A program made the position numbers and the translations under genes. Under the pieces are notes generated by a model. The model ran no database searches, was not told the DNA's origin, and was given only the letters and a program-made list of their open reading frames with translations. Below, in pieces: positions 1 to 7,544 of a stretch of 14,522 nt of DNA. The first letter of the stretch is position 1, and the number at the start of each line of letters is the position of its first letter. The stretch spans positions 1 through 14,522 of the forward strand of contig JAZNSB010000026.1 in the NCBI GenBank assembly GCA_045590955.1, given 5' to 3'. This DNA is from JAZNSB01 sp045590955 (GTDB taxonomy: Bacteria > Pseudomonadota > Alphaproteobacteria > RF32 > CAG-239).

Positions 1-885
1 GGCCTGCTCTCTCATCTTTGCGTCTTTTAAAACCGCCCTGATGGTGTTGAGAGTGGCCATTAAAGTGGTAGGAGAAACAATCCAAACTCTGGATTTATAT
101 GAGACTTCTAAAACATCTACAAAGTTTGCATGTAGTTCTGCATAAATAGCTTCACTCGGCAAAAACATTAAAGCAGATTCAGCCGTTTCTCCAGCTATGA
201 TGTATTTGTTTGAAATGTCTTTAATGTGCTTTAACACAGATGCTCGGAAAAATCTTTCTGCCTCAACTCTGTCTCTGTCTGTTTGAGCATTTCTTAAAGC
301 CTGGTAGCTTTCTAACGGAAATTTTGCATCCACAACAATACTGCCCGGAGGATTGGGAAGCGTTAATAAACAATCTGCTCTGTTTGAGTTGCTTAAAACA
401 CATTGAAAAGTATATGCACTGGGGGGAAGGCAGGCTGTAACCAAATCGTTTAACTGAATTTCTCCAAAAGCTCCTCTTGCCTGTTTGTTTGATAATACTT
501 CCTGCAAGGAAACAACCTGTTCAGACAAACTTGATATTTTTTGTTGTGCAACATCAATTTTTGCCAATCGCTCTCTTAAGTCTGTAAGCGTTTCCGCTGT
601 TTTGTTTGTGCTATGTTGTAAACCCTCTCCAACGCTTTTGGTAACTGCAAGCAATTTTTCATCCATCAGTTTTAATACTGACAGTTTTTGCTGATTTATT
701 GCTTCTGCAATTTGTGCTTGTGACGCTAATGACGAATCCGAAAACTGACTGATACGACCATATAATTCTGATTGTGTTTTTATAATGCTATTTATTATCT
801 CAGAATTATTGTTTTTGCGAAAAAGCAAAAAAACAAGCAATGCAAAAACCAGAACAAGTAACAAAATGATTATGTATTCTGCCAT
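1..885 (-). CDS. rmuC: RmuC-family DNA recombination protein (3' end outside window)
   Basis: The first 295 codons are visible and the reading frame is open to the window edge, so the C-terminus is missing. The E. coli protein is about 475 residues. Residues 2-22 form one hydrophobic N-terminal segment, which suggests membrane anchoring. Residues about 40-135 are Gln/Glu/Ser-rich and helical, a probable coiled coil. The conserved RmuC core then starts with GAFGEIQL (138-145), followed by YTFQ, RADCLLTLPNPPGS and VVDAKFPLESYQ (184-195). The visible end reads SPTTLMATLNTIRAVLKDAK, the usual RmuC block before the last helices. RmuC proteins limit recombination at inverted repeats and resemble nucleases; the precise biochemistry is unsettled. 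The ATG lies 2 nt after the accA stop, and its GGAG ribosome site overlaps that stop, so it is very probably co-translated with accA. Confidence 0.9.
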   Translation of the reverse strand, partial: MAEYIIILLLVLVFALLVFLLFRKNNNSEIINSIIKTQSELYGRISQFSDSSLASQAQIAEAINQQKLSVLKLMDEKLLAVTKSVGEGLQHSTNKTAETLTDLRERLAKIDVAQQKISSLSEQVVSLQEVLSNKQARGAFGEIQLNDLVTACLPPSAYTFQCVLSNSNRADCLLTLPNPPGSIVVDAKFPLESYQALRNAQTDRDRVEAERFFRASVLKHIKDISNKYIIAGETAESALMFLPSEAIYAELHANFVDVLEVSYKSRVWIVSPTTLMATLNTIRAVLKDAKMREQA

Positions 886-887
886 TT

Positions 888-1850
888 TTACTCCGTAATA
901 TTTTTACCCATGTCTAAGAATTTTTGTGAACGAAGTTGTTTTAATTTTTCTCCGTCAAAAGAAGACAATTCTTTTAAATTTCTTACAATACTTTCACCAA
1001 CAGATTTAATTGTCTGTTTCGGATTTCTATGTGCTCCGCCCAAGGGTTCTGCTATTATTTCATCAATAACACCTAGCTTTATTAAATCTTGCGCCGTTAG
1101 CTTTAACGCTTCTGTTGCTTCTTTGGATTTTTCTTCATCTCTCCATAAAATTGATGCGCACCCTTCCGGAGAAATTACAGAGTATATAGAGTGCTCTAAC
1201 ATCAACACCTTGTTTGCTGTGGCAATAGCTAAGGCTCCGCCGGACCCGCCTTCTCCAATAATTACACTGATTACAGGAACTTTAACTTGCAAAGATTTTT
1301 CTATGCTTGTGGCAATAGCTTCCGCTTGCCCTCTTTCTTCTGCATCAACCCCCGGATATGCTCCGGAAGTATCTACAAAACTAATTATAGGCAATTTAAA
1401 TTTATGAGCCATGTCCATTAAACGTTGAGCTTTTCTATAACCCTCTGGTCTTGCCATACCAAAATTGTGTTTTATACGGCTTTCTATATCACTTCCTTTT
1501 TCAAGCCCCATAACCACAACAGAAATACCATCTATTTTTCCAATTCCGCAAATCATAGCGGCGTCATCTGCAAACTTTCTGTCTCCGGAAAGCTCCGTAA
1601 AATCAGTAATGAGTTCTCTTATATAATCCTGACAATGTGGTCTACCGGGATATCTGGCAATCTGTGCCTTTTGCCACGGAGTTAAATTGCCATAAATTTG
1701 CGAAAGATTTTTTGTCAGCTTTTGTTTTAATCTTTTTAATTCTTCTACAACAGCCGGCTTACCTAACTTTTCAGAACCGGATAGTTCTGCAATTCTTTTT
1801 TCTATCTCTAATATGTGTTTTTCAAAATCAAGGCCTGTTATCTCTTTCAT
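888..1850 (-). CDS. accA: Acetyl-CoA carboxylase carboxyltransferase subunit alpha
   Basis: AccA pairs with AccD to form the carboxyltransferase half of acetyl-CoA carboxylase. It moves the carboxyl group from carboxybiotin on AccB to acetyl-CoA, giving malonyl-CoA for fatty-acid synthesis in the cytoplasm. At 320 residues it matches the E. coli length of 319. An N-terminal helical region (8-60) precedes the crotonase-like domain. That domain carries NFGMARPEGYRKA (129-141), TSGAYPG (161-167), the oxyanion-hole glycine run GEGGSGGA (199-206) and SPEGCASILW (227-236). An in-frame GTG at 1859 would add three residues. I prefer the ATG at 1850 because AGGTG (1861-1857 on minus) sits 6 nt upstream as a ribosome site. 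It is the first gene of an operon with rmuC and is divergent from the gene at 2004. Confidence 0.96.
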   Translation of the reverse strand: MKEITGLDFEKHILEIEKRIAELSGSEKLGKPAVVEELKRLKQKLTKNLSQIYGNLTPWQKAQIARYPGRPHCQDYIRELITDFTELSGDRKFADDAAMICGIGKIDGISVVVMGLEKGSDIESRIKHNFGMARPEGYRKAQRLMDMAHKFKLPIISFVDTSGAYPGVDAEERGQAEAIATSIEKSLQVKVPVISVIIGEGGSGGALAIATANKVLMLEHSIYSVISPEGCASILWRDEEKSKEATEALKLTAQDLIKLGVIDEIIAEPLGGAHRNPKQTIKSVGESIVRNLKELSSFDGEKLKQLRSQKFLDMGKNITE

Positions 1851-1856
1851 GTTTTG

Positions 1857-1861
1857 CACCT
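1857..1861 (-). promoter_or_regulatory. Ribosome binding site deciding the accA start
   Basis: On the minus strand AGGTG lies 6 nt before the ATG at 1850. This site also contains the alternative GTG start at 1859, so a ribosome bound here would use the downstream ATG. The nearest other purine run (AGGA near 1877-1880) is too far from either start. Confidence 0.55.
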
Positions 1862-1992
1862 ATATGTTTATATTTTTCCTTTTTTTTAGCATGTTTTTTT
1901 TCAAATTTCGACTCTTATTTTTACAAATACCAAAAAAAATAATTGCATTGTCTCGCATTTGGAATAAACTACATTAAAAATAATTTTGTAAA
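1862..1992. promoter_or_regulatory. Divergent promoter region between accA and the 2004 gene
   Basis: This very AT-rich gap must hold the promoters for the accA-rmuC unit (minus) and the 2004-5978 unit (plus). On plus, a weak sigma70-like pair is possible: TTGTCT at 1948-1953 and TACATT at 1970-1975 with a 16-nt spacer, or TTGCAT at 1943-1948 with TAAACT at 1965-1970. Neither is close to consensus. I see no clear minus-strand pair and no strong dyad. Confidence 0.3.
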
Positions 1993-1997
1993 GGGAG
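1993..1997 (+). promoter_or_regulatory. Ribosome binding site deciding the start at 2004
   Basis: GGGAG directly abuts an ATG at 1998, which is too close for initiation. It is 6 nt from the in-frame ATG at 2004, which is therefore the likely start. Confidence 0.6.
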
Positions 1998-2003
1998 ATG
2001 CTT

Positions 2004-3137
2004 ATGTTCTTGGCATTAACGTTCTTTTTGTTTGTATTTACAACTATTTTATGGATCTGCATTGCAGTAAAACAGCTTTCTTTGGCAATGGCAAATGTTT
2101 CTTTGGCAACATTAAGTATAACTGATTTGGCCCTTTATGCCGGCATTACTATTTTGCCGGTATTTTGTTTGTGGGCTGTTTTTGCTTTTATTAATCAGTT
2201 TTTTGCAAACAGAAACGTGCATAGAAATATACAAAAAATGCTTGTACAACAAAAAAAATCTACAGACCAAACAGAGCTCTTGGCAAGAATTTTGCTGGAA
2301 AACGAAAAACAAACACAACACTCATCTATGATCGGTTTGTTTGATGTGTTTGTATCTGATATAAACGAGGCCTTGGCAGATATTATGTATACGGCGAATC
2401 TCTTATCTCGTGAACAAATTGAGCAACTTTGGATTAAAAATAAAAACGGCGGACGCTGGGCTTTTGGAAAGGTGTTTTTATCCGTATATAATAATCAACC
2501 GAACTTTTCTGTAAGGATGCTTGAAAAGGCTTCAAACGATAATATGTTGAGCGGTCCTATTTTGGAATTTTGTGCAAGATATATGTCTTTTTTGGAAATG
2601 TTGGAAAAACACGATACTCAACGCGTATTGCTCCCTATGATTGAAACTGGCGTTTTTGGAAAAGTATTTTCAATTTTTGCACCAATTGCAGACAAATTAA
2701 GACAAATAAGAGCTTTGGCTGCTGAAATTGAAGAAAAAGAAGAATCTGATAAAGAATCTTTTATGCCGGTTAAAAATTTGCAATCTACACCAAAAACTTC
2801 AAGACAAAAAAATCATAATTCTTTTGGTGGATTTTCTTTGTTTAAGAAAAAAGAAAAAAAAGAAGAAGTTTTTCAAAAAAAAGAACCTGAGTTTGAAGAA
2901 AAAGATGCTTTTTCTATTGCTTTGGAAAAAAATATGGCAGAAGAAATGAATGCCGAACAAATTGAAAGTATGACAGAAGAAAATTTATCTCAAACACAAA
3001 AAACCATAAATGAAATGCAAAAAGAATGGGAAGATTTTAAACGTGCAGAACAAAAATCTGCTTCCGAAAATAACGTAGACGATGATTTTGCACATCCTTT
3101 TGCAGGCTGGACAGATGAAGAAAATTATTCTAAGTAA
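2004..3137 (+). CDS. Uncharacterised two-TM protein with acidic/lysine-rich coiled-coil tail
   Basis: I do not recognise a named family. The 377-residue protein has two hydrophobic segments (about 2-22 and 42-63). A soluble, mostly helical region follows (about 75-235), containing a segment NGGRWAFGKVFLSVYNNQPN that looks folded and conserved. From about 240 to the end it is a low-complexity, Glu/Lys/Gln-rich, probably disordered or coiled-coil tail, closing with an acidic-aromatic stretch (DDDFAHPFAGWTDEEN). Both termini are probably cytoplasmic if the two segments form a hairpin. The last 23 nt overlap the start of the yejA-like gene in another frame, which implies co-translation. The tail coding sequence contains A6, A8 and A8 runs, so a frameshift there would be easy; as read, the frame is intact. 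The association with peptide uptake is positional only. Confidence 0.75.
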   Translation: MFLALTFFLFVFTTILWICIAVKQLSLAMANVSLATLSITDLALYAGITILPVFCLWAVFAFINQFFANRNVHRNIQKMLVQQKKSTDQTELLARILLENEKQTQHSSMIGLFDVFVSDINEALADIMYTANLLSREQIEQLWIKNKNGGRWAFGKVFLSVYNNQPNFSVRMLEKASNDNMLSGPILEFCARYMSFLEMLEKHDTQRVLLPMIETGVFGKVFSIFAPIADKLRQIRALAAEIEEKEESDKESFMPVKNLQSTPKTSRQKNHNSFGGFSLFKKKEKKEEVFQKKEPEFEEKDAFSIALEKNMAEEMNAEQIESMTEENLSQTQKTINEMQKEWEDFKRAEQKSASENNVDDDFAHPFAGWTDEENYSK

Positions 3138-4920
3138 CATTTTTTTGTTACTGTTTGCTGTTAATGCTTTTGCAGAAAACTCCGTGTTTTCTGACCATTT
3201 GGCTTTGTATGGTCAAGCAAAATATAATACAGATTTTTCAAACTTTTCATATGCTGATCCAAAGGCAAAAAAAGGTGGTTCTGTAACTTTACCGGAATAT
3301 GGTTCTTTTGACAGTTTTAACCCTTTTATTTTTAAAGGAATTGCTCCAAGTTCTGTTGTGGGGCTGACCATTGACACTTTGGCCGTTGTGCCGGTTGATG
3401 ACTTTTCTGTGGCATATCCTCTGATTGCGGAGAAATTTGAAATTTCAAAGGATGGAAATTTTGTAGGGTTTATTATAAACCCAAAAGCAACTTTTTATAA
3501 TGGAACAAAAATAACAGCTGATGATGTGGTTTTTACATTTGAAAGCTTGGTAAAAAAAGGCTCTCCTTTTTATAAAATATATTATGCTGATGTAAAAGAG
3601 GTCAAAAAAATAAACCAACATCATGTGCGCTTTTACTTTAAAGAAAACACCGAAAATAAAGAATTGCCACTTATCATAGCTCAAATGCCCGTGCTTTCCA
3701 AAGAATTTTTTGCAGACAAAGATTTTGAAAAACCGTCTCTTGAACCAATGCTTGCAAGCGGACCTTACTATATTGATTCTTTTGACCAAGGCAATTTTAT
3801 AATCTTAAAAAGAAACAAAAACTATTGGGCCCAAAATTTGCCGACAAGAAAAGGGTTTTTTAATTTTGATGAAATACGTTATGATTTTTATCAAGATACA
3901 ACCATCACAAAACAAGCTCTGTTTGCAGGAAACATTGACTTGAGAGAAGAATATATCGCAAAAAATTGGAAAATAGGTTATGATAATCCACTGGTTACCT
4001 CCGGAAAAATCTTAAAAAAAGAATTTACCCACAATAAAACAGCTCCTCTGCAAAGTTTTTTGTTTAACACAAGAAAACCCATGTTTCAAAATAGAAAAGT
4101 AAGAAAAGCTATTGGTTATGCATTTGATTTTGAATGGACAAATAAAAATCTTTTTTATGAGCAATATAAAAGAACTGACAGCTTTTTTAAAAATTCAGGA
4201 ATGGAAGCTGAAAAACTACCAAATGCAAGAGAAATGAAAATATTGAACAAAGTTAAACATTTGCTCCCAAAAGAACTTTTTACATCCCCCTTAAGCGTGC
4301 CAACGCATAATAATGCTCAAAAATCTCGCCAGAATCTGCAAACTGCCGTAAAATTATTAAAAGAAGCCGGATATGACTTTAAAGACGGCAAAATGGTAAA
4401 TATTCAAACAGGTGAGCCGCTTGTTTTTGAGATTTTAGACAATTCCTCAAACGGCTCTTCCTTTACAAGAATTATGTTGCCATTCTTAAATAATCTTAAA
4501 AAAATAGGAATTTCAGCTTCTTTTAGAACAGTTGAAACGAACATTTTTAAAAACAGATTAGATAATTTTGATTTTGATATGGTTATCATATCTTTTGGCA
4601 TGAGCCAAATGCCGGGAAATGAACAAAAAGAACTGTGGGGATCAGAAACAGCAGATGTATCCGGAAGCTTTAATTTGGCCGGCGTAAAAAACGAGGCTGT
4701 TGACACAATTATAAATATGCTCATAAACGCAAAAACAAAAAATGAATACGAAGCCTGTGTAGCTGCTTTGGACAGAGTTTTACAATGGCATCATTTTTTG
4801 ATTTTTCAGTGGTACTCCCCTGTGCAGAGAGTGGCTTTTTGGGATAAATTTGAATATCCAAAATCTCAATCCTTGGAACAAAACGGCTTTACAATTCATA
4901 CATGGTGGAAAAAACAATGA
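3115..4920 (+). CDS. yejA: YejA-like periplasmic oligopeptide-binding protein of an ABC importer
   Basis: This is an extracellular solute-binding protein of family 5 (SBP_bac_5), 601 residues. It starts with a Sec signal peptide, MKKIILSNIFLLLFAVNAFA, with cleavage expected after AFA at residue 20. The mature N-terminus carries the YejA-type pattern HLALYGQAKY...FSYADPKAKKGGSV...GSFDSFNPFIFKG. The remainder is a typical two-lobed family-5 protein, with RNKNYW and RKVRKAIGYAFDFEW stretches. Relatives bind oligopeptides, microcin C or, in Agrobacterium, muropeptides; the ligand here cannot be read from sequence. An upstream in-frame ATG at 3082 would put 11 residues before the signal peptide, so 3115 is preferred, although its ribosome site is weak (AGG at 3104-3106). 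The start overlaps the preceding gene by 23 nt, and the stop overlaps the yejB start (ATGA). Confidence 0.92.
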   Translation: MKKIILSNIFLLLFAVNAFAENSVFSDHLALYGQAKYNTDFSNFSYADPKAKKGGSVTLPEYGSFDSFNPFIFKGIAPSSVVGLTIDTLAVVPVDDFSVAYPLIAEKFEISKDGNFVGFIINPKATFYNGTKITADDVVFTFESLVKKGSPFYKIYYADVKEVKKINQHHVRFYFKENTENKELPLIIAQMPVLSKEFFADKDFEKPSLEPMLASGPYYIDSFDQGNFIILKRNKNYWAQNLPTRKGFFNFDEIRYDFYQDTTITKQALFAGNIDLREEYIAKNWKIGYDNPLVTSGKILKKEFTHNKTAPLQSFLFNTRKPMFQNRKVRKAIGYAFDFEWTNKNLFYEQYKRTDSFFKNSGMEAEKLPNAREMKILNKVKHLLPKELFTSPLSVPTHNNAQKSRQNLQTAVKLLKEAGYDFKDGKMVNIQTGEPLVFEILDNSSNGSSFTRIMLPFLNNLKKIGISASFRTVETNIFKNRLDNFDFDMVIISFGMSQMPGNEQKELWGSETADVSGSFNLAGVKNEAVDTIINMLINAKTKNEYEACVAALDRVLQWHHFLIFQWYSPVQRVAFWDKFEYPKSQSLEQNGFTIHTWWKKQ

Positions 4921-5978
4921 AAATATATTTGCTGAAAAGAATTTTGCTTATACCTGTTACATTGTTTGGAATTTTGTTGCTCAATTTTGCAATTGTGCAA
5001 CTTGCCCCCGGAGGACCGGTGGAACATGTTATGGCAAAATATCGCGGATTAAATACTGATGCAAAAAGTATTGTTACCGGTTCAAACAATGTGACAGAAA
5101 GGTATACCGGAAACAAAGGTGTGCCTGATGAACTGGTAGAATCTCTTAAAAAGCAATTTGGATTTGACAAACCTTTGCACATTAGGTTTTTTAAGATGTT
5201 AAAAGACTATGCCGTATTTGATTTCGGAAAATCTTTTTATCAGGACAAAACCGTGGGTAAGCTTATTGCAGAAAGGATGCCCGTTTCTGTTTCTTTAGGG
5301 CTGTGGTCAACCCTGATAATTTATTTGATTGCAATTCCTTTGGGAATAAAAAAAGCATGTAATGACGGCTCTAAAATGGATTTATGGACCTCTTTTGTTA
5401 TAATTGTAGGAGCGGCAACTCCTGTGTTTTTGTTTGCCGTATTTTTAATTGTGTTTTTTGCCGGAGGCATATATTTTAATTGGTTTCCGTTAAGAGGTTT
5501 AGTTTCAAATAATTTTAGCGATTTGTCTTTGCCTGCAAAAATTGCAGACTATTTTTGGCATATTACACTGCCGGTTTTGGCAATGGTTATAGGAGGGTTT
5601 GCAAGCCTGACCATGCTGACAAAAAATTCTTTTTTAGATGAAATAAATAAACAATATGTAACAACAGCAAAAGCAAAAGGATTGTCAGATAAGCAAATTT
5701 TGTATCGCCATGTTTTTAGGAATGCAATGCTGATTATTATAGCAGGTTTTCCTTCTTTGCTGATAAAAATGTTGTTTACCGGCTCTTTGTTGATTGAAAT
5801 TATCTTTTCATTAAATGGCTTGGGGTTATTAGGATATGAGGCAATCATGACTCGTGATTACCCCGTGATTTTTGGCACACTTTATATCTTTGCCTTGCTC
5901 GGCTTAATTTTAAAGCTGATAAGCGATTTTATATATTCGCTGGTTGACCCCCGCATAAACTTTGATAAGCTTACTTAA
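4917..5978 (+). CDS. yejB: YejB-like ABC transporter permease
   Basis: This is an inner-membrane permease of the DppB/OppB/YejB type, 353 residues (E. coli YejB is 364). TM1 (about 9-28) is followed by the family signature QLAPGGPVEHVMAKYRG. Several further hydrophobic segments follow. The cytoplasmic EAA loop (about 241-269) reads INKQYVTTAKAKGLSDKQIL and then YRHVFRNA, the contact site for the ATPase. The C-terminus ends SLVDPRINFDKLT, typical for the family. The ATG overlaps the yejA stop as ATGA and has GGTGG 8 nt upstream; an ATG at 4902 lies inside yejA and lacks a better site. A functional importer needs a second permease (YejE) and an ATPase (YejF), and neither follows. The 3' end overlaps the convergent ELM1-family gene by 8 nt. 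Confidence 0.93.
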   Translation: MKIYLLKRILLIPVTLFGILLLNFAIVQLAPGGPVEHVMAKYRGLNTDAKSIVTGSNNVTERYTGNKGVPDELVESLKKQFGFDKPLHIRFFKMLKDYAVFDFGKSFYQDKTVGKLIAERMPVSVSLGLWSTLIIYLIAIPLGIKKACNDGSKMDLWTSFVIIVGAATPVFLFAVFLIVFFAGGIYFNWFPLRGLVSNNFSDLSLPAKIADYFWHITLPVLAMVIGGFASLTMLTKNSFLDEINKQYVTTAKAKGLSDKQILYRHVFRNAMLIIIAGFPSLLIKMLFTGSLLIEIIFSLNGLGLLGYEAIMTRDYPVIFGTLYIFALLGLILKLISDFIYSLVDPRINFDKLT

Positions 5979-6942
5979 ACATCTTTTTGATGTGTTTGGT
6001 AATAAACTCAAGATTATTCAAAGCTGCTTTGGGATAAAATGTAAGTGCTGCCGGATGGCTGATATTAATGGCATATCCGTTTTGATATAAACTTTCTATA
6101 AATCTGTTTAATTTGTTGGAAATCCAATTTTTTCCGGTAAAAATAAACACCGGTTTGCCTGTACCGCAAGCCTCTGAACACATGGAAACAGAATCGCCCG
6201 TGGCAATAATTTGATCTGCACATGCCAAGAAGCCGGCATATGGATTTGTGTCTTTATTGCCCCACAAATACTGATAAGATGGAATTTCTTCTATTTCTTT
6301 TAATATGCATGCTTGTGCTTTTTCACCGGTTCTTTTTGATGTGGTTATTAAAATAGAACCACCAATTACATCTTTAATGCGTCTGATTTCTTTACCAAAA
6401 GCAGTGGCATTTTCTGCACTAAATTCAACACCTCCAGTTTTACCGCCAACCATAACAGCAGTTAACGGCTTTGGTAAATGGGCAAATTTTTGCATCCATT
6501 CTTCTCTTTCTTTGGTAAGTCTTGTTGGTGTAAAGCCATGAGTGGCACCAACTATATATATCATGTTTTTTGTGCTTTTTTTCTTTTTATCATGTTCCGG
6601 CACAAACAACATATCAAAATCTTTTATGGCAAAATTGCCAGGATGCATAAGTTGGACTATCTTTGTTTGTCCTTTGGAGCGTTTTTTAATCCAACAGGCA
6701 ACCATCGCTGTTCTGCGTGATGCTGAAATCACTAAATCAGGATATGGCCCTTTAAGAGCTTTTTTGCTGGAAGATTTTACTCCCATTAAAGAACGAGTTT
6801 TTAAGAAATTTGGCAGCCTACTTATCGGTGTATATTCAATTTGCTTTTCTTCCACCTCAAAACCCAGAGCATTTGCCACACCTCTGGCCTGTGTTGCGCT
6901 GCCAACTCTGTTGTCTATAAGAACCCATACTTTTTTTGTCAT
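5971..6942 (-). CDS. ELM1/DUF1022-family protein (mitochondrial-fission ELM1 homologue)
   Basis: The 323 residues match the Mito_fiss_Elm1 (formerly DUF1022) family, shared by alphaproteobacteria and plants. Visible hallmarks are VWVLIDNRVGSATQARGVANALG at the N-terminus (5-27), PDLVISASRRTA (68-79), VQLMHPG, AVMVGGKTGG, SILITTSKRTG, and a C-terminal ATGDSVSMCSEACGTGKPVF (247-266) that resembles the nucleotide-sugar pocket of GT-B glycosyltransferases. In Arabidopsis ELM1 recruits a dynamin-related protein to mitochondria. The bacterial role is unknown; a glycosyltransferase-like activity is inference from the fold resemblance. There is no signal peptide or TM segment, so it is likely cytoplasmic. 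GGAG sits 7 nt before the ATG. The gene is convergent with yejB and divergent from the small ORF at 7090. Confidence 0.88.
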   Translation of the reverse strand: MTKKVWVLIDNRVGSATQARGVANALGFEVEEKQIEYTPISRLPNFLKTRSLMGVKSSSKKALKGPYPDLVISASRRTAMVACWIKKRSKGQTKIVQLMHPGNFAIKDFDMLFVPEHDKKKKSTKNMIYIVGATHGFTPTRLTKEREEWMQKFAHLPKPLTAVMVGGKTGGVEFSAENATAFGKEIRRIKDVIGGSILITTSKRTGEKAQACILKEIEEIPSYQYLWGNKDTNPYAGFLACADQIIATGDSVSMCSEACGTGKPVFIFTGKNWISNKLNRFIESLYQNGYAINISHPAALTFYPKAALNNLEFITKHIKKMFK

Positions 6943-6970
6943 TAAACGTCTCCAAATAAAATAAGATTGT

Positions 6971-7058
6971 TTTTTATTCTATCATTTTTTGCTATTTTAA
7001 CAAGATCTTTTTAACAAAAGATTAAGCTTTGTTTAACCTTGTTCTATTAGAATAAAAA
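6971..7058. repeat. 11-bp inverted repeat between divergent genes
   Basis: TTTTTATTCTA at 6971-6981 is the exact reverse complement of TAGAATAAAAA at 7048-7058. Each arm contains a TAGAAT -10-like hexamer pointing towards its own gene (ELM1-family gene on minus, 55-residue ORF on plus). Between the arms lie two direct TTTTAACAA copies (6995-7003 and 7009-7017). The plus-strand arm has no well-spaced -35: the nearest, TTGTTT at 7029-7034, is only 13 nt away. Confidence 0.4.
6976..7003 (-). promoter_or_regulatory. Candidate sigma70-type promoter for the ELM1-family gene
   Basis: On the minus strand, TTGTTA (7003-6998) and TAGAAT (6981-6976) are separated by 16 nt, with 4/6 and 5/6 matches to the -35 and -10 consensus. 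The implied 5' leader is about 30 nt and carries the GGAG ribosome site. This is a pattern match by eye. Confidence 0.45.
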
Positions 7059-7089
7059 TGTCTTTAATTTAATGCGTTAGGAGATAAAC

Positions 7090-7257
7090 ATGTTTCCGGT
7101 AGCAAAAAATCGTTCAGATATTTTAGAACAAATTGAGCTTATGAAGGCAAAAGTTACTCTGTTAAAACAATCCCAAAGCGTCTTGCAAAATAAAAAAAAT
7201 AATTCTAACATTTCTTCTGTTTTGTGTTGCAATAATAAAGCAAAGGATAAAAAATGA
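7090..7257 (+). CDS. Small uncharacterised 55-residue protein, coupled to the lipoprotein gene
   Basis: The ORF is too short for common length cut-offs but has strong translation signals: AGGAG at 7079-7083, 6 nt before the ATG, and a stop that overlaps the next start as ATGA. The product begins MFPVAKNRSDILEQIELMKA, a probable amphipathic helix (about 9-34). It continues with an Asn/Lys/Ser-rich stretch and a Cys-Cys pair (46-47) near a basic C-terminus (NNKAKDKK). There is no signal peptide or membrane segment. I recognise no family. It could be a real small protein or a leader ORF that controls translation of the downstream lipoprotein by coupling. It would be the first gene of the plus-strand group 7090-7544. 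Confidence 0.6.
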   Translation: MFPVAKNRSDILEQIELMKAKVTLLKQSQSVLQNKKNNSNISSVLCCNNKAKDKK

Positions 7258-7544
7258 GATATTTGTTGTTTTTGACATGTTTGATGATTACCGCTTGTGC
7301 AAATACTTATAACATTACCCACGAACCAGATGTTAAAAAATTGTCAGAATTTGTAACTTTGCGTTATGCTGATGATAATATGGTGGTATATCAATATGCA
7401 AAAGTGCAAATAGATCAGGTTTCTGGAATCGCTTCTTTATATTGTGAAACAAAAGATAAAAAATCTGCAATGTTAAGAGACATTACTCTTACTAAAGACT
7501 TTTATCATTTGGCCACTTTTAACTGCGTAAACTTGCAAAAATAA
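7254..7544 (+). CDS. Small putative lipoprotein
   Basis: The 96 residues begin with a lipoprotein signal peptide: MRYLLFLTCLM then ITAC, where the Cys at residue 15 would be lipidated. The mature part is about 80 residues, mixed charged and hydrophobic. It looks beta-rich (EFVTLRYADDNMVVYQYAKVQI, then a turn and a second set) with Cys pairs possible at 64 and 90 for a disulphide. I do not recognise the family. The residue after the lipidated Cys is Ala, so by the +2 rule it would be sorted to the outer membrane, facing the periplasm. The start overlaps the stop of the 55-residue ORF by ATGA and depends on that coupling or on the weak purine run AAAGGATAAAAA. Confidence 0.78.
   Translation: MRYLLFLTCLMITACANTYNITHEPDVKKLSEFVTLRYADDNMVVYQYAKVQIDQVSGIASLYCETKDKKSAMLRDITLTKDFYHLATFNCVNLQK

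Noticed and set aside
910..1407. Plus-strand ORF of 165 residues opposite accA
   Set aside because: It is antisense to a highly conserved gene and has no ribosome site or recognisable motif.
5979..5993. Short hairpin ACATC-TTTTT-GATGT at the yejB/ELM1 convergence as a terminator
   Set aside because: The stem is only 5 bp with two GC pairs, has no T tract after it, and lies inside the ELM1-family coding sequence.
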